Origin: Bacillota bacterium
Lineage (GTDB): Bacteria; Bacillota; Clostridia; Lachnospirales; Lachnospiraceae
Direction of reading: 5' to 3'
DNA length: 51,555 bases
NCBI GenBank assembly: GCA_030526045.1
Contig: JAUNDN010000016.1
Location: forward strand, 1-51,555
In this document: in pieces, positions 16,864 to 25,231 of the stretch
Layout of the letters: each line of letters opens with the position of its first letter
Numbering within the stretch: position 1 is the stretch's first letter
Program-made: the position numbers and the translations under genes
Notes under the pieces: model-generated
Database searches by the model: none
Seen by the model: the letters and a program-made list of their open reading frames with translations, nothing else
What the model was told of the DNA's origin: nothing

Positions 16864-17805
16864 ATGAGGTATGCAGGCAAGAAGCTGTTAACGATGTTTT
16901 TAACACTGTTTGCGGTGACTCTCTTTGTCTTTCTTGCATTTCATGTGATCTCCGGAGATCCGGCATCTTCCATGCTTGGAACAGAAGCAACCCCTGCAAA
17001 GCTTGAAGCATTGCGGGAGGAAATGGGACTCAACGATCCTGTTCTGGTACAGTATGGCAGATGGGCAGGTCGTTTTCTTATGGGAGATATGGGAACCTCC
17101 TACAGCTACCGAATGCCGGTAAGCAATATGGTGACGGACAAAATTCCCGTCACACTTACTTTGACAATTCTGGCCTTCCTGATGATGGTGCTGATTTCGA
17201 TTCCGCTTGGAATCTATACGGCAAAGCACGCAGGAGGCTTCATAGATAGAACCATCTATATTTTGAACCAGATTATTATGGCGTTTCCGCCCTTTTTTTC
17301 AGGAATATTAATTACACTTTTATTTGGAAAAATATTTAAGCTTTTTACACCGGGCGGTTATATCTCTTATGAGAAAGACTTTTCCGGTTTTGTGGGGTAT
17401 CTGTTTTTTCCGGCGCTTGCCATTGCGTTGCCGAAGGCGGCCATGGCAGTGAAGCTTCTTCGAAGTTCGGTGATCAGCGAATCGCGGCTTGATTATGTGA
17501 GAACCGCCTATAGCAGGGGAAACAGAACAAATGATGTGCTTTATAAGCATGTGCTTAAAAATGCATTAATTCCTGTAGTAACCTTTCTCGGAATGGCTCT
17601 TACGGACATGATTGCGGGAAGCATCATTATTGAGCAGGTATTCAGCATACCGGGACTTGGAAGAATTCTTCTGATTTCCATTTCAAACAGGGATTATCCG
17701 GTGGTCATGGCTATCATCGTCTGTATTTGTCTGCTGGTACTTATTGTGAATATGATCGTGGATCTGGTGTATGGTCTGATTGATCCGAGAATATCTGTAA
17801 AATAG
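16864..17805 (+). CDS. ABC transporter permease, DppB/OppB type
   Basis: First permease of the importer, about 313 residues with six hydrophobic helices. The N-terminus RYAGKKLLTMFLTLFAVTLF and the segment DPVLVQYGRWAGRFLMGDMG are typical of DppB/OppB. The coupling EAA-like loop is seen around YVRTAYSRGNRTNDVLYKHV, and the end GRILLISISNRDYPVVMAI is also standard. ATG 16864 follows AGGAGG; a TTG 18 bases upstream is part of that site. It sits 25 bases after the binding-protein gene. Confidence 0.92.
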   Translation: MRYAGKKLLTMFLTLFAVTLFVFLAFHVISGDPASSMLGTEATPAKLEALREEMGLNDPVLVQYGRWAGRFLMGDMGTSYSYRMPVSNMVTDKIPVTLTLTILAFLMMVLISIPLGIYTAKHAGGFIDRTIYILNQIIMAFPPFFSGILITLLFGKIFKLFTPGGYISYEKDFSGFVGYLFFPALAIALPKAAMAVKLLRSSVISESRLDYVRTAYSRGNRTNDVLYKHVLKNALIPVVTFLGMALTDMIAGSIIIEQVFSIPGLGRILLISISNRDYPVVMAIIVCICLLVLIVNMIVDLVYGLIDPRISVK

Positions 17806-17835
17806 CGTAGAATTGCTTTTGGAGTAGAGATTCGT

Positions 17836-18642
17836 ATGAAAAGCGGAAAAAAGAAGAACTATAATTTAATCGTTGGCGGAACAATTACGGGGATACTTCT
17901 TATCTTTATCGTGATCGGGTTTTTTATAACACCCTATGATCCCAATGCGATGGACGCTTCGGCAAAGTTTGCAGGTATGTCCCTGAAGCATCCGATGGGC
18001 TGTGACAATTTTGGCAGGGATATTTTGAGCCGTGTCATGAAGGGAGCGGGGACAACTCTATCGGTTGCCGCGGGAACCGTGTTCATAGGCACCTTTTTTG
18101 GTATGATCCTGGGTGCTGTTACCGGTTATTTCGGAGGGATTCTGGATGAGATTCTGATGCGTGTCAACGATGCCATTTTTGCGTTCCCCAGTATTTTGCT
18201 TGCCCTGGTTTTTATCAGTCTGCTCGGCAGCGGTTCCTATCAGGTGGTTATCGCCTTGGGAATTGCATTTATTCCCAGTTTTGCAAGAATCGTAAGAAGT
18301 GAATTTATCAAATGTAAAAATATGGACTATGTGAAAAATGCAAAACTGCAGGGAGCAGGGCATCTTCGCATCATGTTTGTTCATATTCTTCCCAACACCT
18401 TTACCGTGCTGCTTTCTGCAATCATGATCGGGTTTAATAACGCAGTGCTTGCGGAGGCCGGTATGAGTTTTTTGGGAATTGGTGTACAGCCGCCTCAGGC
18501 CAGTCTCGGAAGAATGCTTTCTGAGGCGCAAAGCTATTTGTTCCGTGCACCGTTTTACGCAATCTTTCCGGGAGCGGTCATTATTCTGATGGTGCTAGGA
18601 TTCAGTCTTTTGGGTGATGCGCTGAAAAGGGAGGAGCAATAG
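17836..18642 (+). CDS. ABC transporter permease, DppC/OppC type
   Basis: Second permease, 268 residues. Shows the cytoplasmic head and first helix (LIVGGTITGILLIFIVIGFF), the conserved HPMGCDNFGRDILSRV motif of the DppC group, and the coupling loop YVKNAKLQGAGHLRIMFVHI. The C-terminal SFLGIGVQPPQASLGRML is a family signature. Its TAG stop overlaps the GTG start of the first ATPase, so translation is coupled. Confidence 0.93.
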   Translation: MKSGKKKNYNLIVGGTITGILLIFIVIGFFITPYDPNAMDASAKFAGMSLKHPMGCDNFGRDILSRVMKGAGTTLSVAAGTVFIGTFFGMILGAVTGYFGGILDEILMRVNDAIFAFPSILLALVFISLLGSGSYQVVIALGIAFIPSFARIVRSEFIKCKNMDYVKNAKLQGAGHLRIMFVHILPNTFTVLLSAIMIGFNNAVLAEAGMSFLGIGVQPPQASLGRMLSEAQSYLFRAPFYAIFPGAVIILMVLGFSLLGDALKREEQ

Positions 18643-19481
18643 TGGAAAAGAATTTGATTTTACAGGTGCAGGATCTGAATATTGAATTTCATGACCATCT
18701 GATACCTGAAACGGTTGTTTACGATTTTGATCTTGAATTAAAAGAAGGAGAAATTGTGGGGCTTGTAGGAGAGTCCGGCTCAGGAAAATCCATGAGTGCT
18801 CTTGCAATCGCAGGACTTTTGAGCCGAAAGGATATGAAGAAGCGCGGTCGAATTCTGTTTAACGGAATAGACATCCTGACCTGTGAGAGAAATGTGCTTC
18901 GTAAGATTCAGGGGAATGATATCGGTATTATTTTTCAGGAACCTATGACCTCCTTAAATCCGCTTAAGAAAATCGGCTGGCAGGTGGAGGAGGCATTGCG
19001 GATCCATACGGAGCTTTCTAAGGAGGAACGTTACCGCAGCGTCATTGAAATGTTAAGGGATGTGGAGCTGGAGGATGCGGAAAGAATCTACAATAGTTAT
19101 CCCCATGAGCTTTCCGGTGGTATGCGCCAGAGGGTGATGATTGCAGCGGCCATGATCTGTAATCCCAAGCTTCTGATTGCAGATGAACCGACCACAGCGC
19201 TTGATGTGACGATTCAGGCGCAGATAGTAGAGCTTTTAAAGCGACTGAACAGGGAAAAGAAAACCTCAATCCTGTTTATTTCCCATGATTTGAGTCTGGT
19301 GAAGCAGCTCTGCCAGAGAGTTATGGTCATGCAGGGCGGCTATGTTGTGGAAACAGGAAATACAGAGGATATTTTTAATCATCCTAAGGAAGCCTATACA
19401 CAGAAGCTGATTGCAGCGATTCCAAAAGTGGATCGCAAGAATAAGGAACAGCAAAAATCTGAAAACGGACAGGGTATATAA
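18642..19481 (+). CDS. ABC transporter ATP-binding protein, DppD/OppD type
   Basis: First ATPase of the importer, 279 residues, starting at GTG 18642 inside the dppC-type stop, with GGAGG just upstream. Walker [13 protein letters not shown]-loop [10 protein letters not shown], signature LSGGMRQRV, Walker [15 protein letters not shown] and the switch His in ISHDLSLV are all intact. A cysteine-rich C-terminal extension, which in some DppD proteins binds an iron-sulfur cluster, is not seen; the protein ends soon after the [15 protein letters not shown] motif. Confidence 0.93.
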   Translation: MEKNLILQVQDLNIEFHDHLIPETVVYDFDLELKEGEIVGLVGESGSGKSMSALAIAGLLSRKDMKKRGRILFNGIDILTCERNVLRKIQGNDIGIIFQEPMTSLNPLKKIGWQVEEALRIHTELSKEERYRSVIEMLRDVELEDAERIYNSYPHELSGGMRQRVMIAAAMICNPKLLIADEPTTALDVTIQAQIVELLKRLNREKKTSILFISHDLSLVKQLCQRVMVMQGGYVVETGNTEDIFNHPKEAYTQKLIAAIPKVDRKNKEQQKSENGQGI

Positions 19482-19485
19482 GTAT

Positions 19486-20235
19486 ATGACGGACAAAAAA
19501 GAAATTTTGAGGGTTTCCTCCCTGAATGTATCCTTTCAGGATCGCAGCAGGGGACTTTTCGGGAAAAACAATCGAATACAGGTGCTTAAGGATGTTTCTT
19601 TCTCAATGAAGGAGGGCGAAATTCTTGGACTGGTGGGAGAAAGCGGAAGCGGAAAATCCACGCTTGCAAAAGCAATTCTGGGGCTGATTCCTTATGAGGG
19701 AGAAATCAGTCAGACCTCAAGCTATCCCCAGATGATTTTTCAGGATCCTTACGGCTCCTTAAATCCTGCGAAAAAGGTTGGCTGGATTTTGGAGGAACCC
19801 TTACGCCTGAAAGGAGGATTGGATTCTGCCCAAAGGAAGCAAAGAGTCCGGGAAATGCTCATCAGGGTAGGGCTTGATGAAAGCATTGCAGATCGTTACC
19901 CGAATCAGCTTTCCGGCGGACAGCGTCAGCGCGTGTGTATTGCGGGTGCGTTGATGCAGGAGCCTGCGCTTTTGATAGCCGATGAACCGGTATCAGCACT
20001 TGACGTGACCATTCAGGCTCAGATTTTGGAACTCCTCAAAAGACTGCATAAGGAAATGGGACTTTCCATCCTGTTCATCTCCCATGATCTGCGGGTGGTT
20101 TATCAGATGTGCGACAATGTGATGATTATGAAAGGCGGACAGCTGGTAGAGCAGGGACCGGTGGAGGAGGTTTATTTCCATCATCAGAATGAATATACGG
20201 CAAACCTGCTGAAAGCTGCGGGTATTAATTACTGA
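19486..20235 (+). CDS. ABC transporter ATP-binding protein, DppF/OppF type
   Basis: Second ATPase, 249 residues. Walker [13 protein letters not shown]-loop [13 protein letters not shown], signature LSGGQRQRV, Walker [15 protein letters not shown], switch [11 protein letters not shown] 19486 lies just after the previous stop; the frame is open upstream but that overlaps the partner gene. With its partner it powers the importer. It is shorter than many OppF proteins because the C-terminal oligopeptide extension is brief. Confidence 0.93.
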   Translation: MTDKKEILRVSSLNVSFQDRSRGLFGKNNRIQVLKDVSFSMKEGEILGLVGESGSGKSTLAKAILGLIPYEGEISQTSSYPQMIFQDPYGSLNPAKKVGWILEEPLRLKGGLDSAQRKQRVREMLIRVGLDESIADRYPNQLSGGQRQRVCIAGALMQEPALLIADEPVSALDVTIQAQILELLKRLHKEMGLSILFISHDLRVVYQMCDNVMIMKGGQLVEQGPVEEVYFHHQNEYTANLLKAAGINY

Positions 20236-20339
20236 GAAACAATTTTTTTTCTGAGCAGTGTAAATATTCTTTGATTTTGGTCGATAATATTAATGTACTT
20301 AATCAAAACATTTACATAAAAATATTATGTAAACAATTC

Positions 20340-20368
20340 TTGCAAAATAAAAGAGAATGCGATAAAAT
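20340..20368 (+). promoter_or_regulatory. probable sigma-A promoter
   Basis: TTGCAA (20340-20345), 17 bases, TAAAAT (20363-20368), 38 bases before the ATG of the small hypothetical gene, in an AT-rich gap after the ABC operon. Confidence 0.55.
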
Positions 20369-20406
20369 AGTTATGTAAATCAAAATAGGAAAGGTGGTGA
20401 AGAGTA

Positions 20407-20814
20407 ATGGGAATTCAGTTCTTAAGCGGATTTGGTAATATGCAGTCGTACTACAGAGCGTCTGAAATACCAACTGTGAGTGTGGAAGAAGTAAAGAAGT
20501 CACAAAAGATGCAGGAAGCTGAGAAGGAAACTCCGGTTCAGCCTTACTCTTCACAGGAAATGCAGCCGATTCAGGATACACGTTTAAGAATGGCTGACCT
20601 TGAAAATATATCCCTTACCTTTAATAAGGAAGAAAGCTACGATTACATAGGAAGTGAAAGTGGTCTTGCCAATCTGGATGTACAGAAGGCAGTTTCTGAT
20701 ATGAGGAAAGATTCCGTTCTCCAGGAATATCAGTATTTTGTCGGTAGTGCACAGGCACTGTTGCGAGAAACACAGGACGGTATCGTGATACCCAAGCCCG
20801 CAGGACTGGAATAA
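20407..20814 (+). CDS. conserved-looking hypothetical protein
   Basis: 135 residues, unrecognised. The start (MGIQFLSGFGNMQSYYRASE) is followed by a Glu/Gln/Lys-rich, probably disordered stretch (about 25-65), then a more ordered C-terminus with an amphipathic segment around LDVQKAVSDMRKDSVLQEYQ and YFVGSAQALLRE. No signal peptide or membrane helix. A consensus promoter, an AGGTGGTGA ribosome site and a following hairpin mark it as a genuine single-gene unit. The layout (linker plus short helix pair) would suit a small partner or regulatory protein, but that is only a guess. Confidence 0.65.
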   Translation: MGIQFLSGFGNMQSYYRASEIPTVSVEEVKKSQKMQEAEKETPVQPYSSQEMQPIQDTRLRMADLENISLTFNKEESYDYIGSESGLANLDVQKAVSDMRKDSVLQEYQYFVGSAQALLRETQDGIVIPKPAGLE

Positions 20815-20852
20815 CATTAAGAGGATCATTTTTGATACGGAGCTGATATGAT

Positions 20853-20882
20853 AAACACCTTGCCAAACGGCAGGGTGTTTTG
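20853..20882 (+). terminator. hairpin after the hypothetical gene
   Basis: AAACACCTTGCC pairs with GGCAGGGTGTTT (one G-T pair), followed by a short T run. Ends the unit just before the yqeG start. Confidence 0.65.
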
Positions 20883-20919
20883 TACAATAGAGAAAGAATT
20901 TGTATGCGAGGAAGTGCTT

Positions 20920-21435
20920 ATGCTGGAGTGTTTTTACCCCGATGTTTATATCAGTTCCACCTACCAGATAGATTTTCAGAAATATTATGACTCCGGTTAC
21001 CGGGGTATTATTTTTGATATAGACAATACGCTGGTACCTCATGGGGCACCGGCGGATACGCGGAGCATCCGGCTGATTGAGAGCTTGAAAAAGATGGGCT
21101 TTCAGATTCTGCTTTTATCAAACAATAAAGAACCCAGAGTTAAAATGTTCAATGATGCGGTGCATGTTCATTACATTTTTAAGGCAGGGAAGCCCGGACG
21201 TGCGGGCTATCGCAAAGCGATGGAACAGATGGGAACAAATGAGAAAAATACGCTTTTTGTTGGAGACCAGCTTTTTACGGATGTGTGGGGGGCAAGAAAT
21301 ACCGGCATTTTTTCCATCCTGGTTCAGCCCATTGACAAAAAAGAAGAAATTCAGATCGTACTGAAGCGCTATCTGGAAAAGATTGTTCTTTTCTTTTATC
21401 AAAGAAAATGCAAAGGAGAAAAGGAGAGATGGTAA
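20920..21435 (+). CDS. yqeG: YqeG family HAD IIIA-type phosphatase
   Basis: 171-residue cytoplasmic HAD phosphatase. Motif I FDIDNTLVPHG with the two catalytic Asp residues, motif II around LLLSNN, motif III at the Lys of AGKPGRAGYRKA, and motif IV VGDQLFTDVWGA. The N-terminus MLECFYPDVYISSTYQID is typical of YqeG. ATG 20920 follows GAGGAAG; an open extension to 20848 runs into the terminator hairpin. In Firmicutes yqeG commonly sits before aroE-type genes, as here, where its last codons overlap the aroE start. Physiological substrate unknown. Confidence 0.9.
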   Translation: MLECFYPDVYISSTYQIDFQKYYDSGYRGIIFDIDNTLVPHGAPADTRSIRLIESLKKMGFQILLLSNNKEPRVKMFNDAVHVHYIFKAGKPGRAGYRKAMEQMGTNEKNTLFVGDQLFTDVWGARNTGIFSILVQPIDKKEEIQIVLKRYLEKIVLFFYQRKCKGEKERW

Positions 21436-22301
21436 TTAACGGACATACAAGAACCTGCGGGCTGATCGGAAATCCCGTAGAGCATACCATGTCACCTCTG
21501 ATACATAACACCTTAGCCCGGATGCTTTCCCACAATCTGGTTTACGTGCCTTTTCATGTGGAAGAAGGGAAACTTCAGGATGCTGTGAAGGGTGCTTGCG
21601 GACTGAATATCCTTGGATTGAATGTGACAGTGCCCTATAAGAGTCAGGTGATGCGGGAACTGGCGCAGATTGATCCCCTTGCAGCCAAGATCGGTGCGGT
21701 GAATACCCTGGTTCGATGTGAGAATGGATTTAAGGGCTATAATACGGACATGCCGGGACTGTATCGTGCCATGTGTAGTGAAAACATTCAGATAGAAGGG
21801 CAGGAAGTAATTTTACTAGGAGCAGGCGGGGCAGCAAGGGCGGTTGCCTTTTTATGTGCATCTAAGAATGTAAAAAAGGTTTATCTGCTGAATCGTTCTG
21901 TAGAAAAGGCGAGGGCAGTTGCCTCAGAGGTCAATGAGAAATGCAATACGGATTGTATTCTTCCGATGCAGCTGTCTGACTACCGACAGCTTCCGGATGG
22001 AAAGTTCCTTGCAATTCAGGCTACCAGCGTGGGACTATATCCTGATATTGACAGGGTAGTCATTGAGGATGATGCATTTTACGAGAAAATACATACCGGT
22101 TACGATCTGATTTACAAGCCTTCCGATACCCGCTTTATGCAGCTTGTAAGAAGCCACAAAGGAAGGGCATATCACGGCTTAAAGATGCTTCTTTATCAGG
22201 GTATCATTGCGTATGAGCTTTGGAATGGGGTTTCGGTATCGGAGGAGATGGCGATGCAGGTATATGAGATACTGAAGCAGGAAATGGATATAAAGGATTG
22301 A
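21429..22301 (+). CDS. aroE: shikimate dehydrogenase AroE
   Basis: NADPH-dependent reduction of 3-dehydroshikimate, step four of the shikimate pathway. 290 residues. Substrate site: GNPVEHTMSPLIHN near the start, the catalytic Lys in LNVTVPYKSQV and the Asp in NTDMPG; nucleotide-binding loop LLGAGGAARAVAF. The C-terminal GLKMLLYQGIIAYELW also fits. ATG 21429 follows AAAGGAGA and overlaps the yqeG stop by seven bases. It heads an aroE-aroK-aroQ run. Confidence 0.94.
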   Translation: MVINGHTRTCGLIGNPVEHTMSPLIHNTLARMLSHNLVYVPFHVEEGKLQDAVKGACGLNILGLNVTVPYKSQVMRELAQIDPLAAKIGAVNTLVRCENGFKGYNTDMPGLYRAMCSENIQIEGQEVILLGAGGAARAVAFLCASKNVKKVYLLNRSVEKARAVASEVNEKCNTDCILPMQLSDYRQLPDGKFLAIQATSVGLYPDIDRVVIEDDAFYEKIHTGYDLIYKPSDTRFMQLVRSHKGRAYHGLKMLLYQGIIAYELWNGVSVSEEMAMQVYEILKQEMDIKD

Positions 22302-22305
22302 CAGC

Positions 22306-22815
22306 ATGAAGGATAATATTATTTTGATCGGATTCATGGGCTGCGGCAAGAGCAGTGTGGGTATCAGGCTGTCCTACCGGCTTCGCAGGACGATTATTGA
22401 CACCGATCAGTGGATTGAACAGAAGCAGAAAAAGACGGTGTCGGAAATCTTTGAAGAAAGTGGAGAAGAAGCTTTCCGGTGCATGGAAACGGAATGCTTA
22501 AGGGAATTGATTAAAACTGCAAGGAGGCAGATCATTTCTGTGGGGGGCGGGCTTCCCATGCGGAAAGAAAATCATGCGCTTTTGAAGGAACTTGGCAGAG
22601 TGTTTTACCTGAAGGTGACACCGGAAACCGTCTACGAGAGAGTAAAAAACGACACAACAAGGCCTCTTTTACAGGTGGAGGATCCTATGGAAAGGATCCG
22701 GACGCTGATGGAAAAGCGTGCTCCTGTCTACGAGGCATGTGCGGATGTGATTGTGGAGGTTTCAGGCAAAAGCTTTGAAGAGATCATAGAAGAAATTGAG
22801 AGGAACAGCAAATGA
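22306..22815 (+). CDS. aroK: shikimate kinase AroK
   Basis: Phosphorylates shikimate with ATP. 169 residues. P-loop GFMGCGKSSVG at residues about 8-18, the shikimate-binding DTD in IIDTDQWIE, the middle GGGLPMR loop and the lid Arg in DTTRPLL are present. Four bases after aroE; its last bases overlap the ATG of aroQ (ATGA), so the three genes are translated together. Note that the classical GGG motif is intact, supporting activity. Confidence 0.94.
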   Translation: MKDNIILIGFMGCGKSSVGIRLSYRLRRTIIDTDQWIEQKQKKTVSEIFEESGEEAFRCMETECLRELIKTARRQIISVGGGLPMRKENHALLKELGRVFYLKVTPETVYERVKNDTTRPLLQVEDPMERIRTLMEKRAPVYEACADVIVEVSGKSFEEIIEEIERNSK

Positions 22816-23246
22816 AAATTTTAGTGATCAACGGACCAAACTTAAATTTCCTTGGAATCCGTGAAAAGAATATTTACGGAACACAGGATTATGACTATCT
22901 GCTGAATTTAATCGGCAAAAAGGGAGAGGAGTGCGGTGCAGCCATCGAGGTGTTCCAGAGTAACCACGAGGGGGCGATCATTGACCGGATTCAAGATTCT
23001 TATTTTGACGGAACGGACGGAATCGTGATTAATCCCGGAGCCTTTACCCATTACAGCTATGCAATCCATGATGCACTGGCAAGCATCACCGTTCCCAAGG
23101 TGGAAATCCATATTTCCGACATAACCAAACGAGAGGAATTCCGCAAAATATCTGTGACAGCGCCTGCCTGTGACAAGCAGATTTACGGGCACGGACTGAA
23201 CGGCTATCTGGAAGCGATCGATGCAGTGCTGGATATGAAAAAGTAA
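22812..23246 (+). CDS. aroQ: type II 3-dehydroquinate dehydratase AroQ
   Basis: Dodecameric class II dehydroquinase, step three of the shikimate pathway. 144 residues. NGPNLNFLGIREKNIYG holds the active-site Arg and Tyr; FQSNHEGAIIDRI, NPGAFTHYSYAIHDAL and VEIHISDITKREEFR supply the Asn/His/Arg that bind substrate; YGHGLNGYLEAI closes the protein. Starts inside the last codon of aroK. Confidence 0.95.
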   Translation: MKILVINGPNLNFLGIREKNIYGTQDYDYLLNLIGKKGEECGAAIEVFQSNHEGAIIDRIQDSYFDGTDGIVINPGAFTHYSYAIHDALASITVPKVEIHISDITKREEFRKISVTAPACDKQIYGHGLNGYLEAIDAVLDMKK

Positions 23247-23330
23247 TTTTAAGAAAGTGGTTGAAAAATATCACTTTTTATATTAAACTGTTAAAGGATT
23301 ATAACGTGAAAATTTTAGGAGGAATATTTT

Positions 23331-23888
23331 ATGATTTCTGCAGGTGATTTCAGAAATGGTATTACAATTGAGTTAGATAATAACGTTTACCAGATTATCG
23401 AGTTTCAGCATGTTAAGCCTGGTAAAGGAGCAGCTTTTGTCAGAACCAAACTGAAAAACATCAAGAGTGGCGGCGTAGTGGAAAAGACTTTCAGACCTAC
23501 TGAGAAGTGTCCACAGGCACGTATTGACAGAAAAGATATGCAGTATCTGTATTCAGACGGAGAACTGTATAACTTTATGGACGTTGAGACATATGATCAG
23601 ATTGCATTAAATGCAGAGACTGTCGGCGATGCACTCAAATTCGTTAAGGAAAATGAAATGGTTAAGGTTTGCTCTCACAATGGCAGCGTTTTCTCAGTTG
23701 AACCTCCTTTATTCGTAGAACTGGAGATTACTGATACGGAGCCCGGATTTAAAGGAGATACCGCAACCGGTGCAACCAAACCTGCTACGGTAGAAACCGG
23801 AGCAACAGTATATGTACCTCTGTTTGTTGAAATGCATGATGTGATCAAGATTGATACAAGAACAGGCGAATACCTTTCCAGAGTATAA
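23331..23888 (+). CDS. efp: translation elongation factor P
   Basis: tRNA-shaped factor that relieves ribosome stalling at proline runs. 185 residues in three beta-barrel domains. The tip loop is [12 protein letters not shown], with K32 at the position modified in other bacteria; the C-terminal signature TGEYLSRV ends the protein. AGGAGG lies ten bases before the ATG. A TTGAAA-type promoter element is found near 23262. A strong terminator follows. No epmA/epmB-like modification gene is visible nearby. Confidence 0.96.
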   Translation: MISAGDFRNGITIELDNNVYQIIEFQHVKPGKGAAFVRTKLKNIKSGGVVEKTFRPTEKCPQARIDRKDMQYLYSDGELYNFMDVETYDQIALNAETVGDALKFVKENEMVKVCSHNGSVFSVEPPLFVELEITDTEPGFKGDTATGATKPATVETGATVYVPLFVEMHDVIKIDTRTGEYLSRV

Positions 23889-23920
23889 ACCTGCCGCGTC
23901 CAATTGATAAGACAAGCCTG

Positions 23921-23952
23921 AAAGACAATGAATCCCATTCATTGTCTTTTTT
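23921..23952 (+). terminator. intrinsic terminator of efp
   Basis: AAAGACAATGAAT (23921-23933) pairs with ATTCATTGTCTTT across a three-base loop, then a T tract. Confidence 0.85.
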
Positions 23953-24016
23953 GTGTGCGGAACTATTGTTCCTTCCATACAGGAAAGATGTCTACTTATT
24001 TAGGAAAGAGGTATCT

Positions 24017-25006
24017 ATGAAGAACACATCTATTGATTTTACATCCTTTAAAAACATGATATTGGAATATTTACGGCAAGAGCTTGGAGAAGACTATACG
24101 GTGTTTTCCCATACAGTCCGTAAGAACAACGGAATAGAAATGACCGGAATTGTGGTGAAAAGATCCGGCTGCAATGCTTCTCCGACTATCTATATTGACC
24201 GGCTTTATCACAATAATATTACGGAAGCCGAGGTGAAGGAAGCGGCAGAGCTTTTGAACAGTGATTTCCGGAAAGCAGAGATGAAAGAGGACATGGACTT
24301 GTCCGGGTTTCTTGATTTTGAGAAGGCAGGAGAGAGGCTTGCATTTAGACTTGTCAATAAAGAGAAAAACAGGGAGCTGTTAAAGGAGGTGCCATATAAA
24401 ACCTTTTTCAATCTTGCACTGGTTTTTTACTATTCGGTTCAGGAGCCTCCTTTTGGCGGAAAGGCTGCCATTCTGGTGCACAATACCCATATGAAGCTTT
24501 GGAATACGAATGTGGATGAGCTTTTTCAAATTGCATTCCGGAATTCCCCAAAGCTTTTCCCGGGTGAAATTGAAGGAATGGAAGAGGTCATTAAGGACAT
24601 TCTCGCAGAAGGGTTGCGAAAGGATATCCCTCATAATTCGACAGAGCAGATGGAATTTACGCAGGAGTGGATGGAGGAAATTCTTACGCAGATGACGCAA
24701 GAGCTTGCCGGAGCCAAGCTGCCCATGTATGTACTTACCAACAGACAGAAGTTTTATGGGGCAGCATGCATGCTCTACCCCGGTATACTGAAGGAGTTTG
24801 CGAAGAAGCTGGGACAGGACTTTTTTATACTTCCGAGTTCTGTTCATGAGGTTATTCTTGTGCCGGCTAAGGATGCTGCAGATAAGAATACCTTAAAGGA
24901 GATTGTGACTGATATTAACAGAACCCAGGTGGCAGAGGATGAGGTGCTTGCAGATTCCGTTTACCTTTACAGTAGCAGTAAGGACCAGATTCTCTGGCTT
25001 GTGTAA
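24017..25006 (+). CDS. DUF5688 family protein
   Basis: 329-residue protein that I match to DUF5688, a family frequent in Lachnospiraceae and without known function. Recognisable pieces: DRLYHNNITEAEVKEAAELL, LAFRLVNKEKNRELLKEVPY and FFNLALVFYYSV, then a stretch about binding or recognition (AAILVHNTHMKLWN) in the middle. The C-terminal third around MYVLTNRQKFYGAACMLYP resembles a domain seen with the same family. No signal peptide or membrane helix. ATG 24017 follows GAAAGAGG; the open frame upstream to 23942 overlaps the efp terminator. Confidence 0.75.
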   Translation: MKNTSIDFTSFKNMILEYLRQELGEDYTVFSHTVRKNNGIEMTGIVVKRSGCNASPTIYIDRLYHNNITEAEVKEAAELLNSDFRKAEMKEDMDLSGFLDFEKAGERLAFRLVNKEKNRELLKEVPYKTFFNLALVFYYSVQEPPFGGKAAILVHNTHMKLWNTNVDELFQIAFRNSPKLFPGEIEGMEEVIKDILAEGLRKDIPHNSTEQMEFTQEWMEEILTQMTQELAGAKLPMYVLTNRQKFYGAACMLYPGILKEFAKKLGQDFFILPSSVHEVILVPAKDAADKNTLKEIVTDINRTQVAEDEVLADSVYLYSSSKDQILWLV

Positions 25007-25054
25007 TGTAATCATTTTCCAGAATTGTTCACAGTTTTTTTGCAATTGACAGAC

Positions 25055-25083
25055 TAGACAATCGCAGTGGCTTATGTTATGAT
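25055..25083 (+). promoter_or_regulatory. probable promoter of tRNA-Arg
   Basis: TAGACA (25055-25060), 17 bases, TATGAT (25078-25083). The predicted start near 25090 lies within the left arm of the inverted repeat that surrounds the tRNA. A TTGACA at 25046 is too far from this -10. Confidence 0.5.
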
Positions 25084-25214
25084 ATTCAAGGTGATGTAAC
25101 AAATTTGTAATATTTCATTTTATGCACCCGTAGTCTAACGGATAGAACGAAGGCCTCCGACGCCTTTAATGCAGGTTCGATTCCTGTCGGGTGCATTTAC
25201 ATCACCTTGAATAT
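25082..25214. repeat. 18-bp perfect inverted repeat bracketing the tRNA
   Basis: ATATTCAAGGTGATGTAA at 25082-25099 and its exact reverse complement at 25197-25214, the right copy starting one base after the tRNA 3' end. In a precursor RNA these would pair leader to trailer. Alternatively it is a DNA-level dyad or an insertion trace. Confidence 0.85.
25124..25195 (+). tRNA. tRNA-Arg (anticodon CCG)
   Basis: 72-base cloverleaf: acceptor GCACCCG / CGGGTGC with discriminator A, anticodon stem AAGGC/GCCTT with loop CTCCGAC (anticodon CCG, reads CGG), T arm CAGG-TTCGATT-CCTG. The D stem GTCT/GAAC has one C-A mismatch. CCA is not encoded. Confidence 0.93.
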
Positions 25215-25231
25215 GAAAAGAAAGGAAAGCT

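Noticed and set aside
18058-18531. Minus-strand open frame of 157 codons opposite the DppC-type permease.
   Set aside because: Shadow frame of a conserved permease, with abundant His/Lys/Asn typical of antisense translation.
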